Source: Limnohabitans sp. 15K
GTDB taxonomy: Bacteria > Pseudomonadota > Gammaproteobacteria > Burkholderiales > Burkholderiaceae_C
NCBI RefSeq assembly: GCF_002778285.1
Contig: NZ_NESM01000002.1
Span: 1-64,000, forward strand
Direction of reading: 5' to 3'
Length of the DNA: 64,000 nt
In this document: positions 51,962-60,346 of the stretch, one piece after another
How the letters are laid out: each line of letters begins with the position of its first letter
How positions within the stretch are numbered: position 1 is the stretch's first letter
Program-made: the position numbers and the translations under genes
The notes under the pieces: model-generated
Databases searched by the model: none
What the model was told of the DNA's origin: nothing
Seen by the model: only the letters and a program-made list of their open reading frames with translations

Positions 51962-52635
51962 TGCTCGAGCACGACGCAGACGTCGAGTCCACCGCACCGA
52001 CCTGGATCTCGTTTGCCGACCTGATGACCGGTCTGCTGGGGGCCTTTGTGCTCTTGCTGGTGGGCGTGATGGCCACACAATTGGAGATGGCCTCCAAACT
52101 GGAAGACGAGGTGCAAAAGCGCCAGATCGAAGAGCAAAAGCGCATTTCGCTCGAACAGGCTTTGGCAGGCCCACTGGCCAGTGGGCGCATCACCCTGAAC
52201 AATGGCCGCATCGGCATCAGCGGCAAGTTGTTGTTCGAGCTGAACTCCGACAAACTCGAACCCGAAGGCCGCAAGCTGCTCAAAAGTCTGGTGCTGCCAC
52301 TGCGCAGCTACCTGCAGTCGCGCGAAGAAATCCTGATGGTCAGTGGCTTCACAGACGACAAAGCGGTCGGCAGCCGCAACCGCCAGTTTGCAGACAACTG
52401 GGAACTCTCGGCCCAGCGTGCACTGACCGTGACGCGCACCCTGATCGAAGAAGGCATGCCCTCCTCACAGCTGTTTGCTGCCGCCTTTGGCCAAGAACAA
52501 CCTTTGGTGGCCAACACCAACGAGAAAGCCCGCGCCCAAAACCGCCGGGTAGAAATGGCACCTGTGCCCAAAGCGGCCAACGCGTCCCAGGCGGCCCAGG
52601 CGACTGGCGTCAAACAAGACACGACCAAGCCATGA
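51961..52635 (+). CDS. MotB/ZorB-like OmpA-domain protein
   Basis: A 224-residue protein with one N-terminal membrane helix (about 17-38). The segment WISFADLMTGLLGAFVLLL places Asp20 at the start of the helix, where MotB and ZorB have their proton-binding Asp. A charged coiled linker (KLEDEVQKRQIEEQKR) is followed by an OmpA/MotB peptidoglycan-binding domain (about 75-215) with LFELNSDKLEPEG, SGFTDDKAVG and AQNRRVEM. The periplasmic part would anchor the stator to the cell wall. It starts one base inside the DUF802 stop and ends by overlapping DUF2894, so the four genes are coupled. No flagellar genes are nearby. Confidence 0.87.
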   Translation: MLEHDADVESTAPTWISFADLMTGLLGAFVLLLVGVMATQLEMASKLEDEVQKRQIEEQKRISLEQALAGPLASGRITLNNGRIGISGKLLFELNSDKLEPEGRKLLKSLVLPLRSYLQSREEILMVSGFTDDKAVGSRNRQFADNWELSAQRALTVTRTLIEEGMPSSQLFAAAFGQEQPLVANTNEKARAQNRRVEMAPVPKAANASQAAQATGVKQDTTKP

Positions 52636-53216
52636 ACGAAGCCGCACCAGCGCTGCCTGATCTGGACGCCATGCGGGCGGCGGGTGCAGCGCGGGTGGAT
52701 GCGGTGGGCTGGCATTACATCGAAACATTGGCCAATCGCACGCAAGCGCAATCTGGTCCAGCGCGGCTTTTGCTGCACGCCAAGTTGCAAGAAGCGCTGC
52801 AGCGATTCAATGCCCGCATGACCACGGCGGCTCAAACCCATGCCGCTTCCGAACCTTTGCCCTCCCCTTTGGCCACGCTTTTGCAAGACATGGGGCCCAA
52901 AACGGCGCCACCAGGGTCAGGCAAAACGGCAGGCTGGCCATCCGAAAACCCGCGCATCCAGGCCTTTAAAAAGCAGTTGAGCCAGATCAGCGTGCAAAAG
53001 CAGGTCACCCAAGCCATTGCCCAAGCCCCGCAAAACGCAGGCCCCATCAACTCGCACATGTTGGTGCTGCGCTCTTTGGGGCTCATGCGCGACATTTCAC
53101 CGGATTACCTCAACCGCTTCATGGCGCATGTGGACACGCTGCTGTGTTTGGAAGAGGCGGGCAATGTCAAATTGACGCCTAAAAGAGCCATGCCCTCGGC
53201 TAAAACCCGTTCGTAA
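52632..53216 (+). CDS. DUF2894 family protein
   Basis: A 194-residue predicted cytoplasmic protein of the DUF2894 family, function unknown. The N-terminus LDAMRAAGAARVDAVGWHYIETLANR and the C-terminal NSHMLVLRSLGLMRDISPDYLNRFMAHVDTLLCLE are the conserved parts, with a variable Pro/Ala middle. No membrane helix or enzyme motif is visible. The ATG at 52632 overlaps the OmpA-domain stop (ATGA). As last gene of the block it could be a cytoplasmic partner or effector of the stator-like pair. Confidence 0.8.
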   Translation: MNEAAPALPDLDAMRAAGAARVDAVGWHYIETLANRTQAQSGPARLLLHAKLQEALQRFNARMTTAAQTHAASEPLPSPLATLLQDMGPKTAPPGSGKTAGWPSENPRIQAFKKQLSQISVQKQVTQAIAQAPQNAGPINSHMLVLRSLGLMRDISPDYLNRFMAHVDTLLCLEEAGNVKLTPKRAMPSAKTRS

Positions 53217-53246
53217 GAGGGCCTCGCCGACAGGCTGAGGCGGCGT

Positions 53247-54242
53247 TCAGGCCGCAACCAGATCCACTGCCACAGGTGCCGGAAATCCATTGCGCCCCGG
53301 AAACTCGGGGGCCAAAGTCCGCGCGTTGGGCATCTTGACCCACAGGCGCAGCATCTTGCGGTTGAGCTCGTGCACGCCGTGGTCTTCAAACCCGTTGCGA
53401 GAGTGCAGCACGGCGTAGTTGTTGGCGAACTGCAGGTCACCGGGCTCGAGCATCATGCTCAAGCGGAAATCATCGCGGTGCATGATGTCGTCAAACAAGT
53501 CGAGTGCTTCGATTTCGACCTTGGACAACGGCAGGTTGCGGATTTCGTGGCCCAGCTCAATGTACTGGCGCAGGTAGCGGCAGCTGAGCTTGCCTTGGTG
53601 GTGGCTGAAGATGGGCGACAAGCTCGGCAGGTCTTCGCACAGGTGCGAAAAATACCAAGTGCGGTAATACAGACCCAGGTACTCGGGGTGGTGCTGCAGG
53701 ATCTCGTTGTAGATCGCCGCCACGCTCACCAAACTGCTCAAGCCACCCTGCTTGGCTTTGCGAAGGCACAAAAGGCCCACCACGTCTGAGGGGTCAGAGT
53801 GGTACGGCAGGTACAGGTTGGTTTCGTAAACGCGGGTGGTTTTTTTCGTCACATCGCCCACGTTCATGACCACGCCAAGCAGATCCCCTTTGGGGTTTTG
53901 CCGAACGGGCACACCCATGTGCAGTCCAATGCCGTAGTAGAGGATTTGAATGTCTTCTTCGCTGTAGCGCTCAACAGGCAAGCCCCGCAGCACCAAAAAG
54001 CCCCGGCCGTTTTCCAGTTCCTCGCTGTGGGTTTTCAGCTCGTGGGCCCAGTCACCAATGGGGAAATCTTCCCGAGAAAAATGGGGGAATGACAGCCCTT
54101 TGGATTTCACTTGGGCCAAAGCGGCATCGAGGATGGCCAACACTTTGGCGCTCAATGGGTGCACCCAAGAGGTGTCACCCTCCAAGTCCTGCCCCTTCCA
54201 GACCGCTGGCCCGGACATCGCTTGCTTCATGATCAGACCCAT
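53247..54242 (-). CDS. TauD/TfdA family Fe(II)/2-oxoglutarate dioxygenase
   Basis: A 331-residue non-haem iron dioxygenase. The facial-triad start is YHSDPSDVV (His and Asp), and the distal His is in NNYAVLHSRNGFEDH, followed by an Arg that would bind 2-oxoglutarate. GFLVLRGLPVE near residue 80 is the usual strand of this family. The substrate (for example a sulfonate, carnitine-like amine or other small acid) is not shown by the neighbours. The ATG at 54242 has GAGGG upstream; the longer frame runs into the glutaredoxin gene. It lies 38 bases downstream of the glutaredoxin. Confidence 0.85.
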   Translation of the reverse strand: MGLIMKQAMSGPAVWKGQDLEGDTSWVHPLSAKVLAILDAALAQVKSKGLSFPHFSREDFPIGDWAHELKTHSEELENGRGFLVLRGLPVERYSEEDIQILYYGIGLHMGVPVRQNPKGDLLGVVMNVGDVTKKTTRVYETNLYLPYHSDPSDVVGLLCLRKAKQGGLSSLVSVAAIYNEILQHHPEYLGLYYRTWYFSHLCEDLPSLSPIFSHHQGKLSCRYLRQYIELGHEIRNLPLSKVEIEALDLFDDIMHRDDFRLSMMLEPGDLQFANNYAVLHSRNGFEDHGVHELNRKMLRLWVKMPNARTLAPEFPGRNGFPAPVAVDLVAA

Positions 54243-54280
54243 GGCCGTTCCCTCATTTTGGTTGCGGCCAACGGCCTGTT

Positions 54281-54523
54281 TCAGAGCCCGAGTTGGACCA
54301 AAGCGGCCTGTAAGCCTGCAAATCCACCCACCCGCTGGTCGTTGATGAAAATTTGCGGCATTTGACGTACCGAAGGACCACATTTTTCGAAGAATGCCAT
54401 CCGCTCGGCTTCACCGTCGATTTTGATTTCTTCAAAAGCCAAGCCCTTGGTTTTGAGCACCATCTTGGCGGATTCGCACTGGGGGCATGCGGACTTGGAG
54501 TAAACGACGATTTTGAGTTCCAT
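54281..54523 (-). CDS. Glutaredoxin-like protein (CPQC)
   Basis: An 80-residue thioredoxin-fold protein with the redox motif CPQC (Cys13, Cys16). The later VRQMPQIFINDQRVGG supplies the cis-Pro (MPQ) and the GG turn of glutaredoxins. The size fits single-domain Grx/NrdH proteins. It probably reduces disulfides or glutathione mixed disulfides in the cytoplasm. It is between btuD and the TauD-family gene on the same strand. Whether it is specific to either is unknown. Confidence 0.85.
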   Translation of the reverse strand: MELKIVVYSKSACPQCESAKMVLKTKGLAFEEIKIDGEAERMAFFEKCGPSVRQMPQIFINDQRVGGFAGLQAALVQLGL

Positions 54524-54561
54524 GTTTCAAATTCTAGCGAAAGAAAACGGGTAGAAGCCAA

Positions 54562-55329
54562 TCAGGCCATGCGGGGCAAAACCACCCACTGACCATCCAA
54601 GGCGCTGATGCGAATACGCTGTTCGAAGACCGATTCGATGGCTGAGTGTGTCGCCGCATCGCTGGCTGCGCCATGGTGCATCACCTGTCCTTCGCGCATG
54701 ACCACGATGTCGTCAGCATGAAGAGCCATGCCGATTTCGTGCAGCACGCTGACCACCGTGGTGCCCTGAGCCAAGAGACAGTGCACCTGCTCCAGCCAGT
54801 CCACTTGGTGCGGCGGGTCCAAGTTGGCCAGGGGTTCGTCCATCAGCATGGTGGGCGCATTGCCCGCCATGGCGCGGGCCAGCAGCACGCGTTGGCGTTC
54901 GCCGCCCGACAACTCGCCCAGCATGCGCTCGCGCCAATCCCAAGCCTGTGTGGCCTTCAGGGCGGCTTCCACCATTTGTGCATCGATTGCCGAGGGTGCA
55001 CTCAGCCAGCTTTGGTGTGGCAAGCGGCCCAGCATGGCCACGTCCCACACACGCAGGTCCAAGGTGCTGGATTCGCCCTGCCCCAGCCAGGACAGTTGCA
55101 AGGCCCTTTGCTGACGGGTGAGCGATGCCAGCGGTTGACCTTGTAAAAGCACCTGCCCACTGGTCGGCAACAAACCCGCCAGTGCTTTGAGCAGGCTCGA
55201 TTTACCCGCCCCGTTGGGGCCGACCACACAGGTCCAGCGTCCTGCTTTGATCTGCAGGTCAATGTCTTTGAGTACCTTGTGCCCCCCCAAAGAAGCACTC
55301 AATTGCTGGGTTTCGAGAGCGTGACTCAT
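54562..55329 (-). CDS. btuD: Vitamin B12 ABC transporter ATP-binding protein
   Basis: The 255-residue ATPase powers corrinoid import through BtuC. It has Walker A GPNGAGKSS, the signature LSGGERQRV, Walker B MLMDEPLANLD and a switch His in VLHEIGMA. I use the ATG at 55329 because it overlaps the btuC stop (ATGA); the longer frame adds residues antisense to nothing recognisable and lacks family similarity. It is the last gene of the riboswitch-led operon. FepC/HemV-type ATPases look alike, so the B12 assignment rests on context. Confidence 0.9.
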   Translation of the reverse strand: MSHALETQQLSASLGGHKVLKDIDLQIKAGRWTCVVGPNGAGKSSLLKALAGLLPTSGQVLLQGQPLASLTRQQRALQLSWLGQGESSTLDLRVWDVAMLGRLPHQSWLSAPSAIDAQMVEAALKATQAWDWRERMLGELSGGERQRVLLARAMAGNAPTMLMDEPLANLDPPHQVDWLEQVHCLLAQGTTVVSVLHEIGMALHADDIVVMREGQVMHHGAASDAATHSAIESVFEQRIRISALDGQWVVLPRMA

Positions 55330-56342
55330 GCACGCGCTCCGGCTTGGCCATCGTGGTACACGCGCCACAACAAATAAGCACCGCCCAACACCGCGGTGAG
55401 CACACCCACGGGCAACTCTTGCGGAGCCAACACAACACGGGCCATCACGTCTGCGAGCAGGAGCAAAGCACCGCCCATGAGTGCTGACAAGAGCAATCGC
55501 CAGGCATGGGTGCATCGCACCAGCGAACGGACCAAATGCGGCGCAGCCAAACCCACAAAGGCCACCAAACCGATGTGCGCCACCGCTGCTCCCGTGGCCA
55601 ATGAAATCACAAGCACAAGAACCACCCGTGCCAAGGTCAAAGGAACGCCCAAGCTTTGCGCAGTGGCCTCACCCAAACTCAGGGCATCCAACACGCTGGC
55701 AAAGCCCCAAGCCAGTGACAAGCAAAGCGCCAACACGACCGCAAGGGTGATGCAGGCGCTCCAGCTGACAAACGCGGTCGAGCCCAACAAGAAGCCTTGC
55801 ATGGCCTGCAAAACCTGCGGTTGCAGCAATGAAATCAAAGAGGTCACAGCGCCCAGCACCACGCCCACCACCACGCCCGCCAACAACAGGCGCAGCGTTT
55901 GCTGCACACCGCGCGCCAAAGTCAGGGTGAGCAACACCGCAACGACTGCGCCTAAAAAGGCCGCACTTGTTAGCCCCAAGCCCATCCAGCCGCTCAAGGC
56001 CCAAGCACTGACAGCGGAGCTGGTGCCCCAGAGACTCAAATAAACGCTCACACCCAGCGACGCGCCAGAGGCACTGCCCAACAAATACGGATCGGCCAAA
56101 GGGTTACGGAAAAGGCCTTGCGCCACCGCTCCTGCCAAACCCAACAAGGCACCGCCAATCCACGCCCCCAAACTGCGCGGCAAACGGATGTCCCACACTA
56201 TCTGACGCGACACCGCATCGGCCCCGTCAGTCCACCAATCTTGCCAGCCTTGACTGCCTGCAGCCGTGCCGAACAACACCATGAGCAGGCCCAAGGCCAA
56301 CAGCATCAGCGCCCAACGTGGCGCGTGGGTGTTGGCATTCAC
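55326..56342 (-). CDS. btuC: FecCD-family permease for vitamin B12
   Basis: A 338-residue inner-membrane permease with about ten predicted helices. The FecCD family motif is LPRSLGAWIGGALLGLAGAVAQGLFRNPLADPYLLG near residues 55-95, and another conserved stretch, GLAAPHLVR, lies in the C-terminal third. It starts with GTG at 56342 overlapping the btuF stop (GTGA). BtuC, BtuD and BtuF form the BtuCDF complex. Iron-siderophore permeases belong to the same family; the cobalamin riboswitch favours B12. Confidence 0.9.
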   Translation of the reverse strand: MNANTHAPRWALMLLALGLLMVLFGTAAGSQGWQDWWTDGADAVSRQIVWDIRLPRSLGAWIGGALLGLAGAVAQGLFRNPLADPYLLGSASGASLGVSVYLSLWGTSSAVSAWALSGWMGLGLTSAAFLGAVVAVLLTLTLARGVQQTLRLLLAGVVVGVVLGAVTSLISLLQPQVLQAMQGFLLGSTAFVSWSACITLAVVLALCLSLAWGFASVLDALSLGEATAQSLGVPLTLARVVLVLVISLATGAAVAHIGLVAFVGLAAPHLVRSLVRCTHAWRLLLSALMGGALLLLADVMARVVLAPQELPVGVLTAVLGGAYLLWRVYHDGQAGARA

Positions 56343-57277
56343 CGCAGAGCTCCAATAGCGCTTGAAGCTGGACTTGCAGGCAAGTCAACTTGTGCCGCTG
56401 CGCGGTTCAGGCAATGGGCCATCAACTGCGCGCCTTCGGCCATTCGCGGTCCTGGACGCACCAGCAGGTCCGACTCCTCTTGCTTGAAGATACACAGTCG
56501 CTCGCTTTGCATGGCGCGCAAGCGACCCCAACCCGGGCGTTGAAGCATGCTGGCGCGGCTGCTGTCGCCAGCCATGATCACATCGGGCCTCGCGCGCACC
56601 ACCCACTCCGGGTTAACCTGCGGAAATGGACCCATGGATGCGGGAAGGATGTTGGCCACGCCCATGCGCGTGAGTGTTTCGCCAATGAAAGACGACTCAC
56701 TTGCACCATAGGGTGCCGGGCTGACTTCAAAATAAACACGCTGCAGTTTGGCCGCAGGGCTAAGCGATTGCACCGCCCCCTGAACGCCCGCCTGAATGCC
56801 TTTCCATACGCGATCGCTCTCGGCGGCCGGCACATGCAGGGCCTGCGCCACCGTTCGCAAAACGCGCTGTGCGTCGGCATGGTTGCGCGGTTCTAGGCGC
56901 AGCACCATGAGACCGAGCGCTTCCAAGCGGTCGGCTCCTCGGGTGGAACCTGCGGCCAACACCAGATCAGGCTTGAGCGCAACGATGCTCTCGATGTTCG
57001 GGTCCAGCCCGCCGCCTACACGCGCCAAAGACTTGACCGACTCGGGCCAATTGGAATAACGGTCCAGCCCCACCAATTTGTGACATTGACCCAAGGCACA
57101 AACGGTCTCGGTCAGCGACGGCAGCAAGCTCACGATGCGTTGCGGGGCTTGGGTGATTCGCACCTCTTGTTGGCGGTCATCGAGCACGGTGACCGCTTGC
57201 ACGCTCTGAAAAAACGAGAACAGCAAAAAACCCACAAGGGCCAATGTTTGAGCGCTGCTTCTAAAAATCTTAGCCAT
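56339..57277 (-). CDS. btuF: Periplasmic cobalamin-binding protein
   Basis: A 312-residue class III periplasmic binding protein. The signal peptide has its cleavage near SVQA, followed by RIVSLLPSLTETVCALG, the family N-terminal motif, and IVALKPDLVLA. It passes cobalamin to BtuCD. I chose the ATG at 57277 (MAKIFRSS), which gives a clean signal peptide and overlaps the preceding stop by 8 bases; a GTG at 57295 is possible. The signal peptide clearly separates it from the neighbouring binding-protein-like gene. Confidence 0.9.
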   Translation of the reverse strand: MAKIFRSSAQTLALVGFLLFSFFQSVQAVTVLDDRQQEVRITQAPQRIVSLLPSLTETVCALGQCHKLVGLDRYSNWPESVKSLARVGGGLDPNIESIVALKPDLVLAAGSTRGADRLEALGLMVLRLEPRNHADAQRVLRTVAQALHVPAAESDRVWKGIQAGVQGAVQSLSPAAKLQRVYFEVSPAPYGASESSFIGETLTRMGVANILPASMGPFPQVNPEWVVRARPDVIMAGDSSRASMLQRPGWGRLRAMQSERLCIFKQEESDLLVRPGPRMAEGAQLMAHCLNRAAAQVDLPASPASSAIGALR

Positions 57278-58073
57278 GCAAGGCTTCCCACTCACTGAAG
57301 ATACGGTGCAGTTGTTTCACGCCATCGGTCAAGGCCGCAGGACCGGGCTGCAGAATATCCGCCGATTTGATTTCAAAAATTTGCCCATTGCGCACCGCTG
57401 GCACGTCTTGCCAACCCGCCCGCGCCGCCACCTTTTCAGGGCGAAACTTTTTGCCACACAAAGAGCCGATGACGATGTCAGGTGCCATCTCAACGATGGT
57501 TTGGCCGCTGGCGATGATGCGGTCGCGCCCCATAGATTGCTGCGCCAACTCAGGGAACACATCGTCCCCACCCGCGATGCCCATCAATTCGGACACCCAA
57601 CGGATGGTGCTCATGTGGGGTTCATCCCATTCCTCAAAATATACCCTGGGCCGCCGTTTGAAACCCGCAGCCCGCTGGGCAATAGCGTCCAGCTCGGCTC
57701 GCATGGCAGACAGCTGGGCCAAGCCCTGCTCGGCCTGCCCCACCATGGCCGCCACTTGGTAGAGGACCGAAAAAATCTCGTCCACGCTGCGCTGATTGAA
57801 CACCGTGACCTGCACACCTGCCTTGATCAACAAGGACGCAATGTCGGCCTGCAAATCTGAAAACCCGAACACGCAGTCAGGCTTGAGTGTCAAGATCTTG
57901 TCAATCTTGGCGGTCAAAAAAGCACTGACTTTGGGTTTTTCTTCCCGCGCCCGGCGCGGGCGCACTGTGTAGCCCGAGATGCCCACGATGCGCTGCTCTT
58001 GTTCTAACAAATAAAGCCACTCCGTGGTCTCTTCGGTCAGGCAAACGATGCGTTGGGGCAGCAAGTGGTTCAT
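57270..58073 (-). CDS. Cobalamin-binding-protein-like product without a signal peptide
   Basis: A 267-residue protein of the BtuF/class III binding-protein family (COG0614-like). It opens with NHLLPQRIVCLTEETTEWLYLLEQ, the family start without any preceding hydrophobic signal, so it should stay in the cytoplasm. Other family segments are ILTLKPDCVFGFSDLQADIA and NGQIFEIKSADILQPGPA. The frame has no room for a normal signal upstream before the btuB stop. It might be a cytoplasmic B12 carrier or sensor, or a protein exported another way. It sits between btuB and btuF and is controlled by the riboswitch. Confidence 0.75.
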   Translation of the reverse strand: MNHLLPQRIVCLTEETTEWLYLLEQEQRIVGISGYTVRPRRAREEKPKVSAFLTAKIDKILTLKPDCVFGFSDLQADIASLLIKAGVQVTVFNQRSVDEIFSVLYQVAAMVGQAEQGLAQLSAMRAELDAIAQRAAGFKRRPRVYFEEWDEPHMSTIRWVSELMGIAGGDDVFPELAQQSMGRDRIIASGQTIVEMAPDIVIGSLCGKKFRPEKVAARAGWQDVPAVRNGQIFEIKSADILQPGPAALTDGVKQLHRIFSEWEALHG

Positions 58074-58095
58074 GGTCTGCAAGCGACGGACGACA

Positions 58096-59958
58096 TCAAG
58101 ACTTGAGTTTCCAGCTCAATCCAACCGTGGTGGTTCGAGGGAGCTGGTTGTATCCGAAAGCCGTTTGATACCGGCTGTCGGTGGCATTTTCGATGCGCCC
58201 AAACAGCGTCCAGTCGCGGTTCAAGGGATAACGGGCCGTCAAGTCCAGTAAGACGTAACTGTTAAGACCCGGTTTGCCTTCGATGTCAGGACGGCCACCT
58301 GTGTAGCGAATGCTTCCGCCCAAGGCCAGTAAGCCAATGGTATGTGACACCGATGCAGAAGCCAGGGTCTTGGCGCGACGGACCAATATCTGTCCGGTGG
58401 CTTCATTCAAGGGGTTTTGAAGCGTCAAGCTGGCGCGCAAGTCAGTGGTGTGGATGCGGCCGCTGTAGCTGGTTTCAAGGCCTTGGTTCTTGACACTGCT
58501 CACGTTGCTGAATTGCCAGGTAGTGGGGTCATACAACAGCAAGTCTTTGGTTCTGGTGTCAAACCATGTGGTACGCAGCCGATGTGCGCCACTGACCCAC
58601 TGAAAACCCATTTCGCTGGTGGTGGCGGTTTCGTGTCGCAAATTCGGATTGCCACTGTAGGGGTCATACAGATAACCCAACGGCGGCACATTGAATGCCG
58701 TGGAATGGCTGACGATCCATTTCCATTGAGGGGTCATGTCGAAGCCGTAGCCCCAATAAACCGAATCCTTGCCCGCCAAGCCCTCTACACGGTCATGCCG
58801 GACATTGAACTGCGCACTGTGAACCGACCGGGCATAAACCAATCCGCCATACACAGCGTTGGCAGTGCGCTCGCGGGTCAAATCGGTCACGCCATCCATG
58901 CCCGCTTGAATGCCCTGTGTTTGATGATCAACACCAGCCGAAAGCACCACGGACTGCAAGTTGACTTGGTGCGTCCACGACAGCAGACGGGTTCGGGTCT
59001 CGGCCTGGGTGGTGAATGAATACCCCCCCGCCGTATCGGTGGTGTTGCGCTCTTTGGCGTCCGAATAGTTGAGGCGGCTGTTCCAAACGGGGTTGAGACG
59101 TGCGGTCCAATAAACGGTGTTGCTGTCGATGCGGGTCGCACCCCTGTGAACGTCGGTGGGTTCTGCAAAACTGCCGGCCACATCGTAGTCAAAGCGGCCA
59201 TTGAAATGGGCGGAGCGCAAGCCCACCTTGTGCTCAGGACCCAGTTCATAGCTCAGATGAACGCTGTGGTTGTCATTGCGGTAACCGTCGGCATCGGCGT
59301 TGGCATTTTGCGATTGCGACAGGTTGGCCGCATTGATGCCACGGGTAGACAAAGAGCCTAAAGAAACTGCGTAAGAAAAATCACCGTTTTTGCCTTGGGT
59401 GCCCATGTTCAGCCGCGATGTGCCGAGCGAACCTGTTTCGGCCGTCGCATAAACCGTTTGGCCAACTTGACCTTGGCGCGTGAACACTTGGATGACCCCC
59501 CCCAAAGCGCCGCTGCCGTAAATGGCGGAAACGTTTCCTCGCACAATTTCAACGCGCTCGACTTGGTCGAGCATGATGTGCTCCAGACTGACAGCACCTG
59601 TGGTGTCCTGCTTGCTCATGGGCACGCCGTCCACAAGCACCAATACCTGAAGTGAAGCCGCGCCGCGCAAAAATGCGGTCGACTGGCTGCCACGCCCACC
59701 GCTTTGGGTGAACTGAAAACCGGCCTCACGGGCCAACAAACTGGACAGATCGGTCAATTGGGATTGCTCGATCGCGTCGCGGCCCAACACCGTGGTGTGG
59801 GGCAGAACGTCGGTGAGAATTTGCTCAGTGCGACTGGCAGTCACCACCACTTGTGTAGGAGTCGACTGCGCCAAAGCGGCGCTGCTCAACAGGTTCAAAA
59901 GAGAAAGCGCGGGCAAGGCGATGCCCAGGGAGCGCGCACGAATAGAACGGATTTTCAT
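58096..59958 (-). CDS. btuB: TonB-dependent vitamin B12 receptor
   Basis: A 620-residue outer-membrane receptor. The signal peptide ends near ALAQ, followed by a TonB box-like TQVVVTASRTEQ and the plug domain (about 50-160) with SQSTAFLRGAASLQVLVLVDGVPMSKQD and VERVEIVRGNVSAIYGSGALGGVI. The beta-barrel ends in the expected aromatic-rich C-terminal strands (GLSWKLKS, atypically ending in Ser). It is the first gene of the operon and lies behind a cobalamin riboswitch, which supports BtuB over siderophore receptors. The ATG at 59958 is chosen so that the signal peptide begins MKIRSIRAR. Confidence 0.9.
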   Translation of the reverse strand: MKIRSIRARSLGIALPALSLLNLLSSAALAQSTPTQVVVTASRTEQILTDVLPHTTVLGRDAIEQSQLTDLSSLLAREAGFQFTQSGGRGSQSTAFLRGAASLQVLVLVDGVPMSKQDTTGAVSLEHIMLDQVERVEIVRGNVSAIYGSGALGGVIQVFTRQGQVGQTVYATAETGSLGTSRLNMGTQGKNGDFSYAVSLGSLSTRGINAANLSQSQNANADADGYRNDNHSVHLSYELGPEHKVGLRSAHFNGRFDYDVAGSFAEPTDVHRGATRIDSNTVYWTARLNPVWNSRLNYSDAKERNTTDTAGGYSFTTQAETRTRLLSWTHQVNLQSVVLSAGVDHQTQGIQAGMDGVTDLTRERTANAVYGGLVYARSVHSAQFNVRHDRVEGLAGKDSVYWGYGFDMTPQWKWIVSHSTAFNVPPLGYLYDPYSGNPNLRHETATTSEMGFQWVSGAHRLRTTWFDTRTKDLLLYDPTTWQFSNVSSVKNQGLETSYSGRIHTTDLRASLTLQNPLNEATGQILVRRAKTLASASVSHTIGLLALGGSIRYTGGRPDIEGKPGLNSYVLLDLTARYPLNRDWTLFGRIENATDSRYQTAFGYNQLPRTTTVGLSWKLKS

Positions 59959-60041
59959 AAAAAAACAACAAGTCAAACGCCCTCACCGCCTTCCCCGACA
60001 GTGCATGGGCTTCACGACCCGTCTGTCGACAAGTCACCTTG

Positions 60042-60242
60042 TTGGCCGGTATCCGGGCTGACAGATGCAACCTTCACCACCTTCCCAGCTGCCTGTTTCA
60101 GGGCGGCCAGTGGTTTGAGATGAAAGCTGGGTTTCCGTTTGACTGAAAACCCGTCTGTTTACCGTTGCGGGGGCAGCGCAGGTTAGGTGGGCCGTGTTGG
60201 CTTTTCCCTCCTGCTTCCCGTTGAACTGCACACCGTGAACCG
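60042..60242 (-). promoter_or_regulatory. Cobalamin (adenosylcobalamin) riboswitch
   Basis: Read on the minus strand, the leader holds the conserved core CTGCCCCCGCAACGGTA (60160-60176), the GGGAAGGTGG element (about 60077-60087), and a CCCGGATACCGGCC element at the 3' end (60044-60060), in the order and spacing of the B12 riboswitch class. The btuB ATG lies about 85 bases further on. Binding of cobalamin would lower expression of the btu operon. A TAAAAT at about 60266-60271 on the minus strand could be its -10 box. Confidence 0.93.
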
Positions 60243-60314
60243 GTTGCGCGAGCACCAACAAAGCCTATTTTAGAGCGTCAGCCTTGAACAAGCCTAAAAA
60301 AAGGCCCTAAGCTC

Positions 60315-60320
60315 TACAAT
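60315..60320 (+). promoter_or_regulatory. Putative -10 box for the zapB-like/zapA operon
   Basis: TACAAT on the plus strand lies 27 bases before the ATG at 60347. No well-spaced -35 is seen; the TTGAAC at 60284 is about 25 bases away, too far for a normal sigma-70 promoter. Confidence 0.4.
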
Positions 60321-60346
60321 GTGTCACTTATTTTTGTTTGTTTGCC

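Noticed and set aside
51900..52631. Upstream extension of the DUF2894 frame across the OmpA-domain gene
   Set aside because: The OmpA/MotB-like gene in another frame has clear domain structure, and the ATGA overlap at 52632 fits translational coupling.
48792..53216. Complete Zorya defence system
   Set aside because: Only the motor-like pair matches; no ZorC-, ZorD- or ZorE-type gene is present in the block, so naming it Zorya would be unsupported.
55330..55515. 62-residue N-terminal extension of BtuD
   Set aside because: The extension overlaps btuC and is not part of the ABC ATPase family; ATGA overlap at 55326-55329 supports the shorter start.
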